Source: Dysgonamonadaceae bacterium (GTDB taxonomy: Bacteria; Bacteroidota; Bacteroidia; Bacteroidales; Dysgonomonadaceae). Taken from it: a stretch of DNA of 64,000 bases. Both the position numbers and the translations under genes were made by a program. The notes beneath the pieces were generated by a model, which was not told where the DNA came from, did no database searches, and saw only the letters and a program-made list of their open reading frames with translations. The stretch is from the NCBI GenBank assembly GCA_031254645.1, contig JAIRUA010000017.1, positions 1 through 64,000 on the forward strand. Reading direction: 5' to 3'. This document shows positions 10,301 through 18,000 of this stretch, piece after piece (position 1 is the first letter of the stretch; every line of letters starts with the position of its first letter).

Positions 10301-11450
10301 CGTAAGCTGTGATGGGGTCGCCGTAGCCATCGCCCGAAACGCTGATGATATTGAACTGATACAGGAAGTTGCGGTACACGTCAATCAAACTGCCGCCTTT
10401 TGCAAAATCGAGACGGTAATAAGTGGTTGGATTGCCGTTGAAACTGCCGCCCACCACAATAGCCATACGCTCGGTGTGATTGTCGTCCATAGACGCACCG
10501 CCCAGCGGATTCATATTGATATCAGCCTCGGGAACGTAAATACTGCGCGCAGTCCAAGTACCGGTACCAACGGCGGCAGTGGTGATGCCGGTAAATAAAA
10601 AGTCGGTTTCGGAATCTGTGGCGCTAAACGCAGTCGTTCCTGCAGGAACAGTCGGTGCATTGATAGTAGTACCGGTACGGTTAGCCGCAGCAGGCGCCAC
10701 AGCATACCGGTTATTGGGGCGCATCACATACACTTCCTGAAGCACGAACGGAATCTCTGTGCCGCCTGCATCTTCACCGTTCCACGTCCAATCGTCGGTA
10801 GTGTCGGTAGAAGCGCGAGACGGGAATCCTACCCCCACATCAATACGCGCAATAGCGCGCATCAGCTCCACCGATTGGCTGGCGCCGGGATCGATAGAAA
10901 TCTGTCCGGTTTCGCCCCACATCGGAATCACACTGCCGGGAGCAGTAAACATTTTGCCGGTGATGGAGGTGAAAATCGCACGCATCACGTTGTCGTAGTT
11001 CGGTGTAGCAGGGAGGGTAGCCGTTGCAAAATCGGTGCCGACAGTGGCATCCAATATCGCACCGGCATTTGCCAATACAACTAAATTCACGGTTGCATTA
11101 CCCATCGTTTGCGGAAGCGTAATGGAAAACTCACCCGTACCGCTGTAGATGCCGGAAGAAGGGTCAACGGTTCCATTATCAATAACCAAACCTTCTTTGA
11201 TATCCATCAGCGCACTGTTGTCACTGTTGAAAACCAGTACATAAACGTCGGAAATAGCATTTTCCTGCGCAAAACTCAAACTGCGCATAGCGGGCGCTTT
11301 AAAACCGCCCGGGGTACGGAGGCGAAGCTTCACTTCGGCTTCACCGGGTTTAACGTTGGGGTTATCGTTCCCCCAAGGTATTTCGCTGATACAGGAGGCG
11401 GTGAATGCCAACACTGATAACAGCAATAGAAAATTAAAAATCTTGTTCAT
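7311..11450 (-). CDS. Very large fimbrial tip-like lipoprotein with C-terminal FISUMP domain
   Basis: A 1379-residue secreted protein. The signal peptide is of lipoprotein type (MNKIFNFLLLLSVLAFTASC; Cys20). Residues of about 38-390 resemble fimbrillin/Mfa-family N-terminal domains (AEVKLRLRTPGGF, then ISDVYVLVFNSDN). The middle, about 400-1150, is a series of beta-rich segments with BACON/Ig-like features (NVTWGVTAASWVPATPANWV). The last roughly 200 residues form a FISUMP-type domain (GDICMLVG, DSGWRLPTSAEN, RYWSSTP, GYAIRCINR). It is the last gene of the type V pilus cluster, which is where accessory or tip proteins lie. An Arg at 56 (APAMRSLSF) could be the processing site. The inferred role is an adhesive tip subunit; the ligand is unknown. 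Its GC content is visibly higher than that of the flanking regions. Confidence 0.75.
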   Translation of the reverse strand: MNKIFNFLLLLSVLAFTASCISEIPWGNDNPNVKPGEAEVKLRLRTPGGFKAPAMRSLSFAQENAISDVYVLVFNSDNSALMDIKEGLVIDNGTVDPSSGIYSGTGEFSITLPQTMGNATVNLVVLANAGAILDATVGTDFATATLPATPNYDNVMRAIFTSITGKMFTAPGSVIPMWGETGQISIDPGASQSVELMRAIARIDVGVGFPSRASTDTTDDWTWNGEDAGGTEIPFVLQEVYVMRPNNRYAVAPAAANRTGTTINAPTVPAGTTAFSATDSETDFLFTGITTAAVGTGTWTARSIYVPEADINMNPLGGASMDDNHTERMAIVVGGSFNGNPTTYYRLDFAKGGSLIDVYRNFLYQFNIISVSGDGYGDPITAYESTAMNMEADILNWNDSDLDNIYFDGTNYFRISDQRIVFSPFVSEREVIIETNVSDFTLTMGNHTIRNNGVTVATPYYLYTITPNGGNSYTFTIAPRLPNVSPVQTNRLEEWGITAARLKAAFTVRQEWTRLYVSVVNGSSTTVFPEGVGAGREITSIPIAIVSQVPVTVEVVDAITGIPVNWVEGFGDLTDRDANNLYIGQLALTVQPYNWVSGTYDRAAIVKITPDNESTVEYTITQRRPILIVSEPAIRVQRPVPGGGITYPPIDVLTNLPLGDLSIDFNVGGTDFGDDAPNITSSGLSPIGDAMNARYQRFTISVSSAASPMLSSRVFSVLPPAGKYGDLQAATTTVTIPSEADVFDFFWNQSSFFGTPQWSPARYSDGTTGYLFPWNTTAITFDVVTSHQDPVVNTVNSTLHGGTLTLSPWDGTTYSPDNLPVYEGNFVMLNNTNFSSPVIFSFAFTAMDGATSKPLSMGFTRSNQVWGRVPTTESLAVPYTGLSTPQAYTITNNVTWGVTAASWVPATPANWVSVQLGTDGTPVTPAATPTAGTTRNDRVITETPGTAAALVRNTPFTIIVPAVPSGVATNLVTTTTGQARTVTVSFTNLDQNPDQGGSGISILNGSPIEVTQHLPVLFRSATTQPANGALGNSAQSFTLNLTSNLISANGTWGWELWDVTSTPSRLSFWNGTGGTGLNPVNPQSTVNITANNASDATARNLELRIFSTEFDYTEVIGTWTQARNEFNAGFADILYLHSNGTLRVGRWAEAVNGEEAVTSNNMVYAKFGGVIGFSITPTTLNATSIRFDPTTLAPTTYADIPNFIASDWNAGISNVSQTSGPLAYHTFTNIRAGKGDICMLVGLTATQARTMSQTELMQHDSGWRLPTSAENIAFAGVGANPWVAAGALWPAVTSGTRLPGVRLPRVAMGVNSGGTFLPAASSRGGTGNPHSGTGGRYWSSTPTNATNASGFFFDVSNFAPDNRNQYAFSNGYAIRCINR

Positions 11451-11504
11451 ATTTATTTTATTTTTATTGTTAAATCGTTGAACTGTTGAATTGTCTTAGC
11501 CCGT

Positions 11505-11704
11505 TTAGCCCGAATGGGCTTAATCTTCATAACCGTAGGCGAGCGTAGCGTTGCCTGCGGATAGACGAAAAACGAAATCTTCTGCCTGAAAGGCAGGACT
11601 TATCCTGTTCTGTCCTGCCTTTCAGGCAGAGTTCTTTAGTTTGGGTTATACCGCAAACAACGCTTCGCTCGTATGCGGTTACGAAAATCAGGCTTTTCAA
11701 GCCT
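11505..11704. repeat. Multi-hairpin dispersed element, copy B
   Basis: The second copy of the element at 6642-6830, with the same order of palindromes (AGCCCGAATGGGCT ... AGGCTTTTCAAGCCT). It fills the gap between the Mfa2-like stop (11710) and the tip-protein start (11450), so the two copies bracket the tip gene. Recombination between them would delete or duplicate that gene. Confidence 0.75.
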
Positions 11705-11709
11705 CTTGC

Positions 11710-12750
11710 TTATGCAACCACCGAATAAATATACTCCATTGTCCAACCCTTCACCGAAATGCGAATGACGAGGTTACCCTCATTGTTATTCCGAAATTCA
11801 ATGTCTATCAAGAAGGTATCCTCGCGGTCAATGTATCCCTGATTGGGATAGAGCGGATTACCGGCATCATCTTTCATCTGCTGGATGAGGTATACTACAT
11901 CCAAAGGTGGAATCAAGGCAGTATTCGTTGCCGCATCGCGCACATACAGTATGGGGCGTGCTGCGACAGGGTTTTGGCTCAAACGCTGTTGACGGATATT
12001 GAAAACTTCGGTTATCTTGCCGCCGGCTTCGTCTCGGTTGCCGTCGTGTGGCAGGAAGAGCATACGTGGCGTATCGGCAAACAGGTTATTGTCGTTACCG
12101 TAGAGCCAGTTACGCCCTACGGTGAAAACATCAAGCTCCATACCGGTCAGCGCGCGTGTTGAGAGATTCTCCAAACCGGCAACATTCACAGTCAGCGTAT
12201 TGGTATTACGAATCAGGTCGAAGTCAACCGACTGGTCACGACCGCTGCTCAACACCGTAACATCCTTCGCAATTGCCCAAAAGAGGTCGCCAAAACCGGC
12301 TGTCTGCGGAACAACGTCTGCCAAGCCTGCGTACGGACTGCCTGAAGGAAGGGAAGCGGTGGCGAGCGTCATACGGAAATCGTTTAACGTGGTCTGACCC
12401 ACTGTTCCGGCTGCTGCATATCCGCCGTTTGTAATATTGGTGTTACTGCCCCAAGCGACAAACGTATAACGTCCGCCCAGAAGATCAACGTCAATATACC
12501 CACGAGCAATATCCTGCTCCGTTACATTGATCATATCAACCAAAAGACCGGTTACCTGATCGAAGACGTAAACACGAATGTTACGCACTTCGTCCGCTAA
12601 CAGATCTTCGTGCTGATTATTCAGCGTAAAGCTGAACTGCAGCCGGAAATCCAACCGACCACAATCGTCTAAATTATCCTTTATACAGCTGCTTAACAAA
12701 AGAACAAGCAACGGAAGAAGGAGAATCTTTTTTAAAATATCCATATTCAT
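11710..12750 (-). CDS. FimB/Mfa2-family fimbrial anchor lipoprotein
   Basis: A 346-residue lipoprotein (LLVLLLSSC, with a second ATG two codons in). The body begins CGRLDFRLQFSFTLNN and NIRVYVFDQVTGLLVDM, the pattern of the FimB/Mfa2 (DUF1812) family that anchors type V pili and ends their growth at the outer membrane. Unlike the two fimbrillins upstream it has no Arg-Ala processing site after the lipobox, which fits an anchor that keeps its lipid. It lies between the fimbrillins and the tip-like gene, as in Bacteroidales pilus clusters. Confidence 0.85.
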   Translation of the reverse strand: MNMDILKKILLLPLLVLLLSSCIKDNLDDCGRLDFRLQFSFTLNNQHEDLLADEVRNIRVYVFDQVTGLLVDMINVTEQDIARGYIDVDLLGGRYTFVAWGSNTNITNGGYAAAGTVGQTTLNDFRMTLATASLPSGSPYAGLADVVPQTAGFGDLFWAIAKDVTVLSSGRDQSVDFDLIRNTNTLTVNVAGLENLSTRALTGMELDVFTVGRNWLYGNDNNLFADTPRMLFLPHDGNRDEAGGKITEVFNIRQQRLSQNPVAARPILYVRDAATNTALIPPLDVVYLIQQMKDDAGNPLYPNQGYIDREDTFLIDIEFRNNNEGNLVIRISVKGWTMEYIYSVVA

Positions 12751-12772
12751 ATTTTGTCAATTAATTTTTTTG

Positions 12773-12859
12773 AGTAAACGAGTGGACAAGTAGACGAGTA
12801 AACGAGAGTGAACAAAGCTTGCCTACTTGTTTACTCGTCTACTTGTCCACTCGTTTACT
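12773..12859. repeat. Perfect 31-bp inverted repeat with 8-bp phased arms
   Basis: The arm at 12773-12803 is exactly complementary to 12829-12859, with 25 nt between. Each arm is itself made of roughly 8-bp units of the type GAGTAAAC, GAGTGGAC, AAGTAGAC, GAGTAAAC. It fills the gap between the second fimbrillin and the anchor gene and would form a very stable RNA stem. It could set relative expression within the operon. Confidence 0.85.
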
Positions 12860-12862
12860 AAT

Positions 12863-13996
12863 TTATAAATTATGATACATATCTTCAACATTCCAATCCA
12901 ACACATCAACATCTGTGGTAACCGTCACATCTTCCGAAGGATTCGGAGTGAAGCTCAGGTTATTGATGTTAAACTGTACACCGTTTATCCGGTAAATATT
13001 ACCGCGTTCAAAAGCGGTGATGGCAGCGCCACTCACATTGTTATGCCTGTAACTGACTACGGTTACAAAACGGATTTGACCGGCGAAATTAACGGTACCC
13101 GAACCGCCGCTGTCGCTCCACGAAGCAGAGATATTCTCCAACCTGAGAATCAGGCGGGGCATATTGCCGGTCATCGCCGGAAGATTGTAAGCCCATACGT
13201 TATCGTTACCCGGAATTGCTGTGCCGGCAACGGCGCCCCACGAATCCTCATCACCGATACCATCAAACTGCTTAAACTCCGTACCCTGCGAGAACAACTC
13301 GTCGCCGACACCCGCAAGCGTGAACTCCTCGTAGTAATTATCCGCAAAAACACCGGTTACGGTAAAACCGGTAATGGTGTAGGTACGATTGGGGTTTACC
13401 GCAGCAGCACCGGTGGTATAATCGACAGCGACTGCGCTAACCAATTCCAAACGACCAACAAGCGGCGAAAGGTTGACACTCACCGAAGCTGTAGTAGCGC
13501 CGGACACGTGGTTGATGGGAATGGCATTGCCACTCTCGTTTGCCAAAGTAACGCCGGTGTGCCCTCTGCCGTCCTGACCTTCTGTGTTCAACACATAGTT
13601 TTGGATAGCGGAAAGGGTTGCAAGGTTTTTGATAGCGTCATAGTTACCCGGGTAAGCGCCGGGCAGGTTACCCACAATGTATATACGCGCGTTGGACGGA
13701 ACACCTGTAACAATCTGACCGGTACCGGCTCCGGACTGTAACGCCTCGCCCACATTCAACTCCACACTCCTAACCACGTTACCAGTAGTGGAACTGACCA
13801 AGAATATCCATCCGTCGGTAAGGGTGGCGGCAACAGCCGTACCGGGAGCCTCTACGGCTCTGCCGCTTATGCTTGTGTTGGTAATCCTGACGGTGAGGTT
13901 TATCGTTTCGTCTTTTGTGCCCGAATTGTCTTGGGAGCAGGAGACGAATGTAAATACGATTGCCGCAATGGTGATTAATAAAAATATATTCCTCAT
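12863..13996 (-). CDS. Fimbrillin family protein (type V pilin), second copy
   Basis: A 377-residue protein with a lipoprotein signal (MRNIFLLITIAAIVFTFVSC; Cys20), then TINLTVRITNTSISGRAVEA. Type V pilins travel as lipoproteins and are cut after an Arg by a surface protease, which frees a strand groove for polymerisation; here the candidate site is Arg46-Ala47, the same position as in the neighbouring fimbrillin. The body is beta-rich, with PNRTYTITGFTVTGVFADNYYEEF, VWAYNLPAM and a C-terminal VDVLDWNVEDMY. The ATG at 13996 places the lipobox and Arg46 correctly; a longer reading to 14050 adds 18 polar residues. It is likely a structural or accessory pilin. Confidence 0.82.
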   Translation of the reverse strand: MRNIFLLITIAAIVFTFVSCSQDNSGTKDETINLTVRITNTSISGRAVEAPGTAVAATLTDGWIFLVSSTTGNVVRSVELNVGEALQSGAGTGQIVTGVPSNARIYIVGNLPGAYPGNYDAIKNLATLSAIQNYVLNTEGQDGRGHTGVTLANESGNAIPINHVSGATTASVSVNLSPLVGRLELVSAVAVDYTTGAAAVNPNRTYTITGFTVTGVFADNYYEEFTLAGVGDELFSQGTEFKQFDGIGDEDSWGAVAGTAIPGNDNVWAYNLPAMTGNMPRLILRLENISASWSDSGGSGTVNFAGQIRFVTVVSYRHNNVSGAAITAFERGNIYRINGVQFNINNLSFTPNPSEDVTVTTDVDVLDWNVEDMYHNL

Positions 13997-14070
13997 ATCA
14001 TTTAATTTATTTATTTCTTTGTGATGTGCGGAAATATCACTTTTCTGCACATCTTTTTTTGGTTTAAAGA

Positions 14071-14124
14071 TTTAAGGATTAAGGTTTAAAGTTCAAGGCA
14101 AACTTTGAACCTTAATCCTTTAAA
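14071..14124. repeat. Imperfect inverted repeat with phased TTTAAG units
   Basis: The arm at 14071-14093 pairs with 14101-14124 with one mismatch and one bulge. The surrounding 14061-14160 is low-complexity TTTAAA/CTTGAAC repeats. It lies between the two fimbrillin genes. Confidence 0.6.
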
Positions 14125-14161
14125 CTTTGATCTTTAAACCTTGAACTTTTAAACCTTGAAT

Positions 14162-15289
14162 TTATTGAACCACCGCCCAAGTAGGATTAAGCGTCCACTG
14201 TCTAACCGTAACTTCTACGCGAGTATCAGCAATAATCGGATTCGGTGTAGAGTGCAGTTTATCCGCAGAGAACATAATATTTGCCACTTGATAAACATTA
14301 GCCCTACTAAAGGTGCTAAGCGCGTTGGTACCTGCTGCGTTTGTTGCCCAAGTAACGGTCAAATAGCGAACAGATGTGTCAGGAGCAGAACTCGCTGACC
14401 ACGCTGCGTTATCAAGCGAAGTTTGGGTTACAACGTTCGTTACCGGAATAATCAAACGTGGTGCCGCGCCTGCTGCAAGGTTGTATGCCCATACAGTACC
14501 TGCCGGAGTAGGTGTTACAGCCGGAGTAGCATTCGAACTCCAAGGACCGTTATCGCCAAGTCCGGTGTTAGCAAAGGTCTGATCCATCTCGGCCAAAGTA
14601 CCCGAACCTGCGCCGGCAAATGTATAGTTGGGGGAATAACCATCAACATAAACACCATTTACATCAAAAGAAACAATACGCGTGTAAACAAGGGTAGCCG
14701 TATTATAGAATACACCCGTGCTAATTTGAGTAACCTCTAAACGTGAGATAGCCGGAGAAACCTCGATAACAGCCTGGTAATCGGCATCACCGGCAGGCGT
14801 ACCGGCAGTACCGCCTGTATTCGGAACCATAGAAGCGGCATCAGTGTGGTTAGACATAGGTACAAAACCGTTGGCTTCCAAACTCGTAAGACCGGTAACA
14901 GCACCACCTGCAGCCTTAATGGCGGTAAGTGTAGTAAGTGTGTTCACACTGGTAGGAGCGTTAAGCACAACATAAACACGCCAAGAAGCTACAACATCTG
15001 AAATAACCTGACCTTCACCATCAATAGCTTGAGTAGGATCTAAAGCTATTGACCGAATTACATTATCACCGGCGTCTACAAAGAAAATACGGTGGTTGCC
15101 GGCAGGATCCACATCGGCATAGACAGCACCTGTCGTGGGAGCCTGAGTAGCCCTGTTTGCCGTACCCGGTGTTACAATTTTAACGGCAAGAGCGCCTTTA
15201 CCCGGATCAATTACCGGCACTTCTTCGTTGTTACACGAAGCGAACATCATTGCAACCGCTATGGCTGCCAAAAATAATTTACTTTTCAT
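14162..15289 (-). CDS. Fimbrillin family protein (type V pilin), first copy
   Basis: A 375-residue protein with a lipoprotein signal (MKSKLFLAAIAVAMMFASC; Cys19), then ALAVKIVTPGTANRATQAP. The Arg46-Ala47 bond matches the kind of Arg site cut by a protease during type V pilin maturation. The body has pilin-like features: HRIFFVDAGDNVIRSIAL, SWRVYVVLNAPTSV, ISRLEVTQIS, SFDVNGVYVDGY, VWAYNLAAGAAPRLIIPV and a C-terminal EVTVRQWTLNPTW. It shares a layout with the downstream fimbrillin at 12863-13996 (VWAYNL, terminal W-rich strand), so the two are probably paralogues. As the gene nearest the anchor cluster's start it is the best candidate for the main shaft pilin; which copy dominates cannot be told from sequence. 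Confidence 0.85.
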   Translation of the reverse strand: MKSKLFLAAIAVAMMFASCNNEEVPVIDPGKGALAVKIVTPGTANRATQAPTTGAVYADVDPAGNHRIFFVDAGDNVIRSIALDPTQAIDGEGQVISDVVASWRVYVVLNAPTSVNTLTTLTAIKAAGGAVTGLTSLEANGFVPMSNHTDAASMVPNTGGTAGTPAGDADYQAVIEVSPAISRLEVTQISTGVFYNTATLVYTRIVSFDVNGVYVDGYSPNYTFAGAGSGTLAEMDQTFANTGLGDNGPWSSNATPAVTPTPAGTVWAYNLAAGAAPRLIIPVTNVVTQTSLDNAAWSASSAPDTSVRYLTVTWATNAAGTNALSTFSRANVYQVANIMFSADKLHSTPNPIIADTRVEVTVRQWTLNPTWAVVQ

Positions 15290-15331
15290 CTTGAAAAAAA
15301 TTTAATTAATTAATAAAATTGATTGTTTTGT

Positions 15332-15343
15332 GCCCCGAAGGGC
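15332..15343 (-). promoter_or_regulatory. UUCG-tetraloop hairpin in the fimbrillin leader
   Basis: Read on the minus strand this is GCCC-TTCG-GGGC, a C(UUCG)G tetraloop stem. It lies 43 nt upstream of the first fimbrillin start codon. It could protect the 5' end of the pilin mRNA or partly terminate transcription from upstream. Confidence 0.5.
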
Positions 15344-15409
15344 GGGTTTTGTTTTTTGTTGATTTGTTGTTTACTTTGAACCTTGAACTTTAAACCTTGA
15401 ATCTTTAAA

Positions 15410-15598
15410 TTATTGAATTACAGTTTCGACATTCCTGTTTGCGCGATAATTGACCGTATCGACAATGAAAAGCGTGAACACCAAAATCATAATAATGCAG
15501 AGAATAATCAAAAACGTTTTTTGTTTGGCGATACTCCGCTGCCGCAAGATGCTGTTGTGTCGCTTTGTGTATTGAATGGGGGATGAAAATTTCTCCAT
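15410..15598 (-). CDS. Small single-pass membrane protein in pilus cluster
   Basis: A 62-residue protein with a basic N-terminus (KRHNSILRQRSIAKQK) and one transmembrane helix (about residues 27-48, TFLIILCIIMILVFTLFIVD), then a short polar tail. I do not recognise a family. It lies between the DUF3575/OmpA gene and the first fimbrillin, in the same direction with 64 bp upstream, so it is probably co-transcribed. No function can be assigned; a role in pilus assembly or in the inner membrane is only a guess from context. Confidence 0.5.
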   Translation of the reverse strand: MEKFSSPIQYTKRHNSILRQRSIAKQKTFLIILCIIMILVFTLFIVDTVNYRANRNVETVIQ

Positions 15599-15662
15599 GA
15601 TTTTTGAACCTTGCGCTTCGGCTCCGCTCAGCGACCGGCTTGAATTTTGAATCTTTGAATTT

Positions 15663-17825
15663 TTATAACGATTGAATATGTCTGTTCAACCCCTCCGCAT
15701 TGCTTGCACCTGCTCCGCCGCTGCGTCTGAAACTTTCTGCCGCTGCCGCTTTATCGCCTTGCAAAAATTGTAAGATGCCCATATTGTTCCAATACTCACT
15801 GTTGTGCTCCCGTACCCTGCTCAGGTGTCTTGCAGCCGTCGTTGTATCTTTTCTGTCTAACGCTGCCGCTGCCGCATTCAGATTGGCGATATCGCTGTCG
15901 GGGAACAATCGCGCGGCAGTCTCAAACACTTCGTTTGATTCCGGACTTCCCGGTGCATAGGTTTGCGCAATTTGGAACATCTCGTCCAACGACAAGTTAC
16001 CCGGTCGGGTACGAAATACCTCTTTACCTGTTTCTACCGTAAACGGCAGAATCGTATAGTGCAATGTATAATCCACACGACGAAGAAGAGGGAAGAATTG
16101 ATCTCTCATTTGTCGATAAGGATTGCCGCCGGCAAGATCCATTAATCGTCTTTCGCGTCCGTCGAAAATATCCGTACCCCTGATGATTTCCAAAATACGG
16201 AATCTGTCGGGCATATTGGATGCTGCCACAAGGCTGTCAAGTGTTGCCCAGTCTTCACCTGCGCCATGCACAGTAAAGAGACGTTCCGGCAGGTTATGTA
16301 TTGTTCTGATATGATTTTTGAGCGCTGCGGCGCGACGTTCCGAAAGCGTCAGGTTGGAGGCATACGAACCGTCAATAGATGCGTGTCCTACGATGCTGAT
16401 ACCGGTAATGGTGGTGTACGTGTCGCGTATTGCCGCTTCGAGCTGGTCGTGAATCTTTTGCAATTCCGATGCATTGTTTCTAAACGCAGGATTGATGGTA
16501 GAATTACCTGAAGCAAATTCCAAAAACAGACTGCCTGCTTCTCCGCGCGCTTTGACTTCTTCCACAGGAGGCGTTACGAAACTCGCTATGAATGTGGGGT
16601 GATAAACCTCAACAACCGGAGGTGTCGGAGGTAATATCGGCTGAACAGGTATCGGTGCAGGCGCAGGTGTTGCGCCTCGTCTACCGCCAATACCATATAT
16701 CAATGACAATCCTGCTTTGGTAGGACCAAAATAGTTCTTTTTGTGACTGCTTAAAAATTCACCGCAATTGCCGCACTCATATTTGTCATAATCCAAATAG
16801 GCATAACCTACACCAACAGTAGCTTCCATTGCCCAACGGTTGAAGTTCCAGCGATGACCGTAGCTTACGCCCGCACCGGCAAGCCAGCCTTGAAAACGGT
16901 GTTCCTGCATATACGGTGAAAAGGGTTTGGGAAGATTGCCTGCGTTATAATAGGCATAGTGTCCGTGCAGACCGAAAAAGTGTCCGTCAAAGGTCTCTCG
17001 TGTCCAATAGCGAAATTCGGGTTGAATCAGGAAGTGCTTCCACTTGCGATTATCGCTAAAGGTAAACGGATTATAGTTCAACGGAAGGTCTAACGATGTT
17101 TTTTCGCCTGTGCGAAACTCAACAGCTAAGTTGAAGGTAGTGGTAGCATCGTACAATAAGTTGGTTTTGATACCCCACGAAGGCAAAGCCACTCCGTTGG
17201 TTCGAGCGTTTCTTTGCCTTCGCTGTGCGTGCTGAATCTCCTCCATTCGCTGTACCATATGCTCTTCCGTCAATACACGACCGGTGTTCATATCCACAAA
17301 TACACGACGTTCGGCATCATCTACCACAGCAGTGATTACGGTATATACGCCGCTCGAATGATACGAATAGGCTCTGCCGCTAAGCACCTGACCGACGAGC
17401 ATATCGCCAATCAGTACATCTCTGCCCGCAAAAGAAACGGGGTGGCCGAACACATCATCAATGCGAACAACCCTGCCGTCGGAATCCACAAAAACCTGTT
17501 CAATGACGCGTTCGCCCTGTTCGTTTTCACGTTCTATCGTGATAAGGGAATAAGTGGCACGAGAATCAAAGACAAAATCGGTACCGGCAAGCATTTGGTC
17601 GACCGCTTCGCGAACCATTTCGGGAGAGGTAATATCACCGATCACCTCATCGCGGTTCAGGTAGATGCTGCGATTCATAATACGGATATCGGTCTGCGCT
17701 TCAACTTCACGAATGAGCTCGCCGATAGTAAAACTTGTCCCCTCGAGAGAGATACGACGGTCTTGGGAGAGCAACGGCGCAACACATAACATCAGAAGGA
17801 ATACGAGTGAAAAAATAGATTTCAT
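15663..17825 (-). CDS. DUF3575 outer-membrane barrel protein with OmpA-like domain
   Basis: A 720-residue envelope protein found with fimbrial operons. Order: signal peptide (1-21), an STN-like segment (ISLEGTSFTIGELIREVEAQT, about 25-100), a DUF3575 beta-barrel (about 215-390; WGIKTNLLYDATTTFNLAVEF, GYAYLDYDKYEC), a Pro-rich linker (PAPAPIPVQPILPPTPP), an OmpA-like peptidoglycan-binding domain (about 430-560; SIVGHASIDGSYASNLTLSE, RRAAALKNHI), and a C-terminal helical repeat region (about 620-720). It probably anchors or exports pilus components at the outer membrane. The four upstream 22-bp repeats at 17911-17998 separate it from the HU-like gene. Confidence 0.8.
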   Translation of the reverse strand: MKSIFSLVFLLMLCVAPLLSQDRRISLEGTSFTIGELIREVEAQTDIRIMNRSIYLNRDEVIGDITSPEMVREAVDQMLAGTDFVFDSRATYSLITIERENEQGERVIEQVFVDSDGRVVRIDDVFGHPVSFAGRDVLIGDMLVGQVLSGRAYSYHSSGVYTVITAVVDDAERRVFVDMNTGRVLTEEHMVQRMEEIQHAQRRQRNARTNGVALPSWGIKTNLLYDATTTFNLAVEFRTGEKTSLDLPLNYNPFTFSDNRKWKHFLIQPEFRYWTRETFDGHFFGLHGHYAYYNAGNLPKPFSPYMQEHRFQGWLAGAGVSYGHRWNFNRWAMEATVGVGYAYLDYDKYECGNCGEFLSSHKKNYFGPTKAGLSLIYGIGGRRGATPAPAPIPVQPILPPTPPVVEVYHPTFIASFVTPPVEEVKARGEAGSLFLEFASGNSTINPAFRNNASELQKIHDQLEAAIRDTYTTITGISIVGHASIDGSYASNLTLSERRAAALKNHIRTIHNLPERLFTVHGAGEDWATLDSLVAASNMPDRFRILEIIRGTDIFDGRERRLMDLAGGNPYRQMRDQFFPLLRRVDYTLHYTILPFTVETGKEVFRTRPGNLSLDEMFQIAQTYAPGSPESNEVFETAARLFPDSDIANLNAAAAALDRKDTTTAARHLSRVREHNSEYWNNMGILQFLQGDKAAAAESFRRSGGAGASNAEGLNRHIQSL

Positions 17826-17910
17826 ATTTATAATGATTAATGGTTAGTGATTAATGATTAATGGTTAATCATTCGTCATTAACATTTGTTATTAGCTATT
17901 CGTTGGCTGA

Positions 17911-17998
17911 TGAGTAGCTACTTATTCGTCCATGAGTAGCTACTCATTCGTCTGTGAGTAGCTACTCATTTGCCCGTGTGTGGCTACTCGTTTTTTAT
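17911..17998. repeat. Four tandem 22-bp repeats, each with a palindrome
   Basis: Units start at 17911, 17933, 17955 and 17977. The first three carry TGAGTAGCTACT(T/C)A, which as TGAGTAGCTACTCA is a perfect 14-bp palindrome; the fourth is diverged. A part unit precedes them (about 17893-17910). The array lies directly 3' of the HU-like stop codon (18001) and 5' of the DUF3575 gene. It could be a set of binding sites for a dimeric regulator or a stack of hairpins that limits read-through. Confidence 0.8.
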
Positions 17999-18000
17999 TA

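Noticed and set aside
10110..10598. 162-residue plus-strand frame inside the tip-like gene
   Set aside because: Antisense to the large tip-like protein and no domain recognised.
12872..13741. 289-residue plus-strand frame inside the fimbrillin gene
   Set aside because: It is antisense to the fimbrillin, rich in unlikely residue patterns, with no start signal.
17911..17998. Possible CRISPR array
   Set aside because: The units are contiguous 22-bp repeats with no unique spacers and no cas genes nearby.
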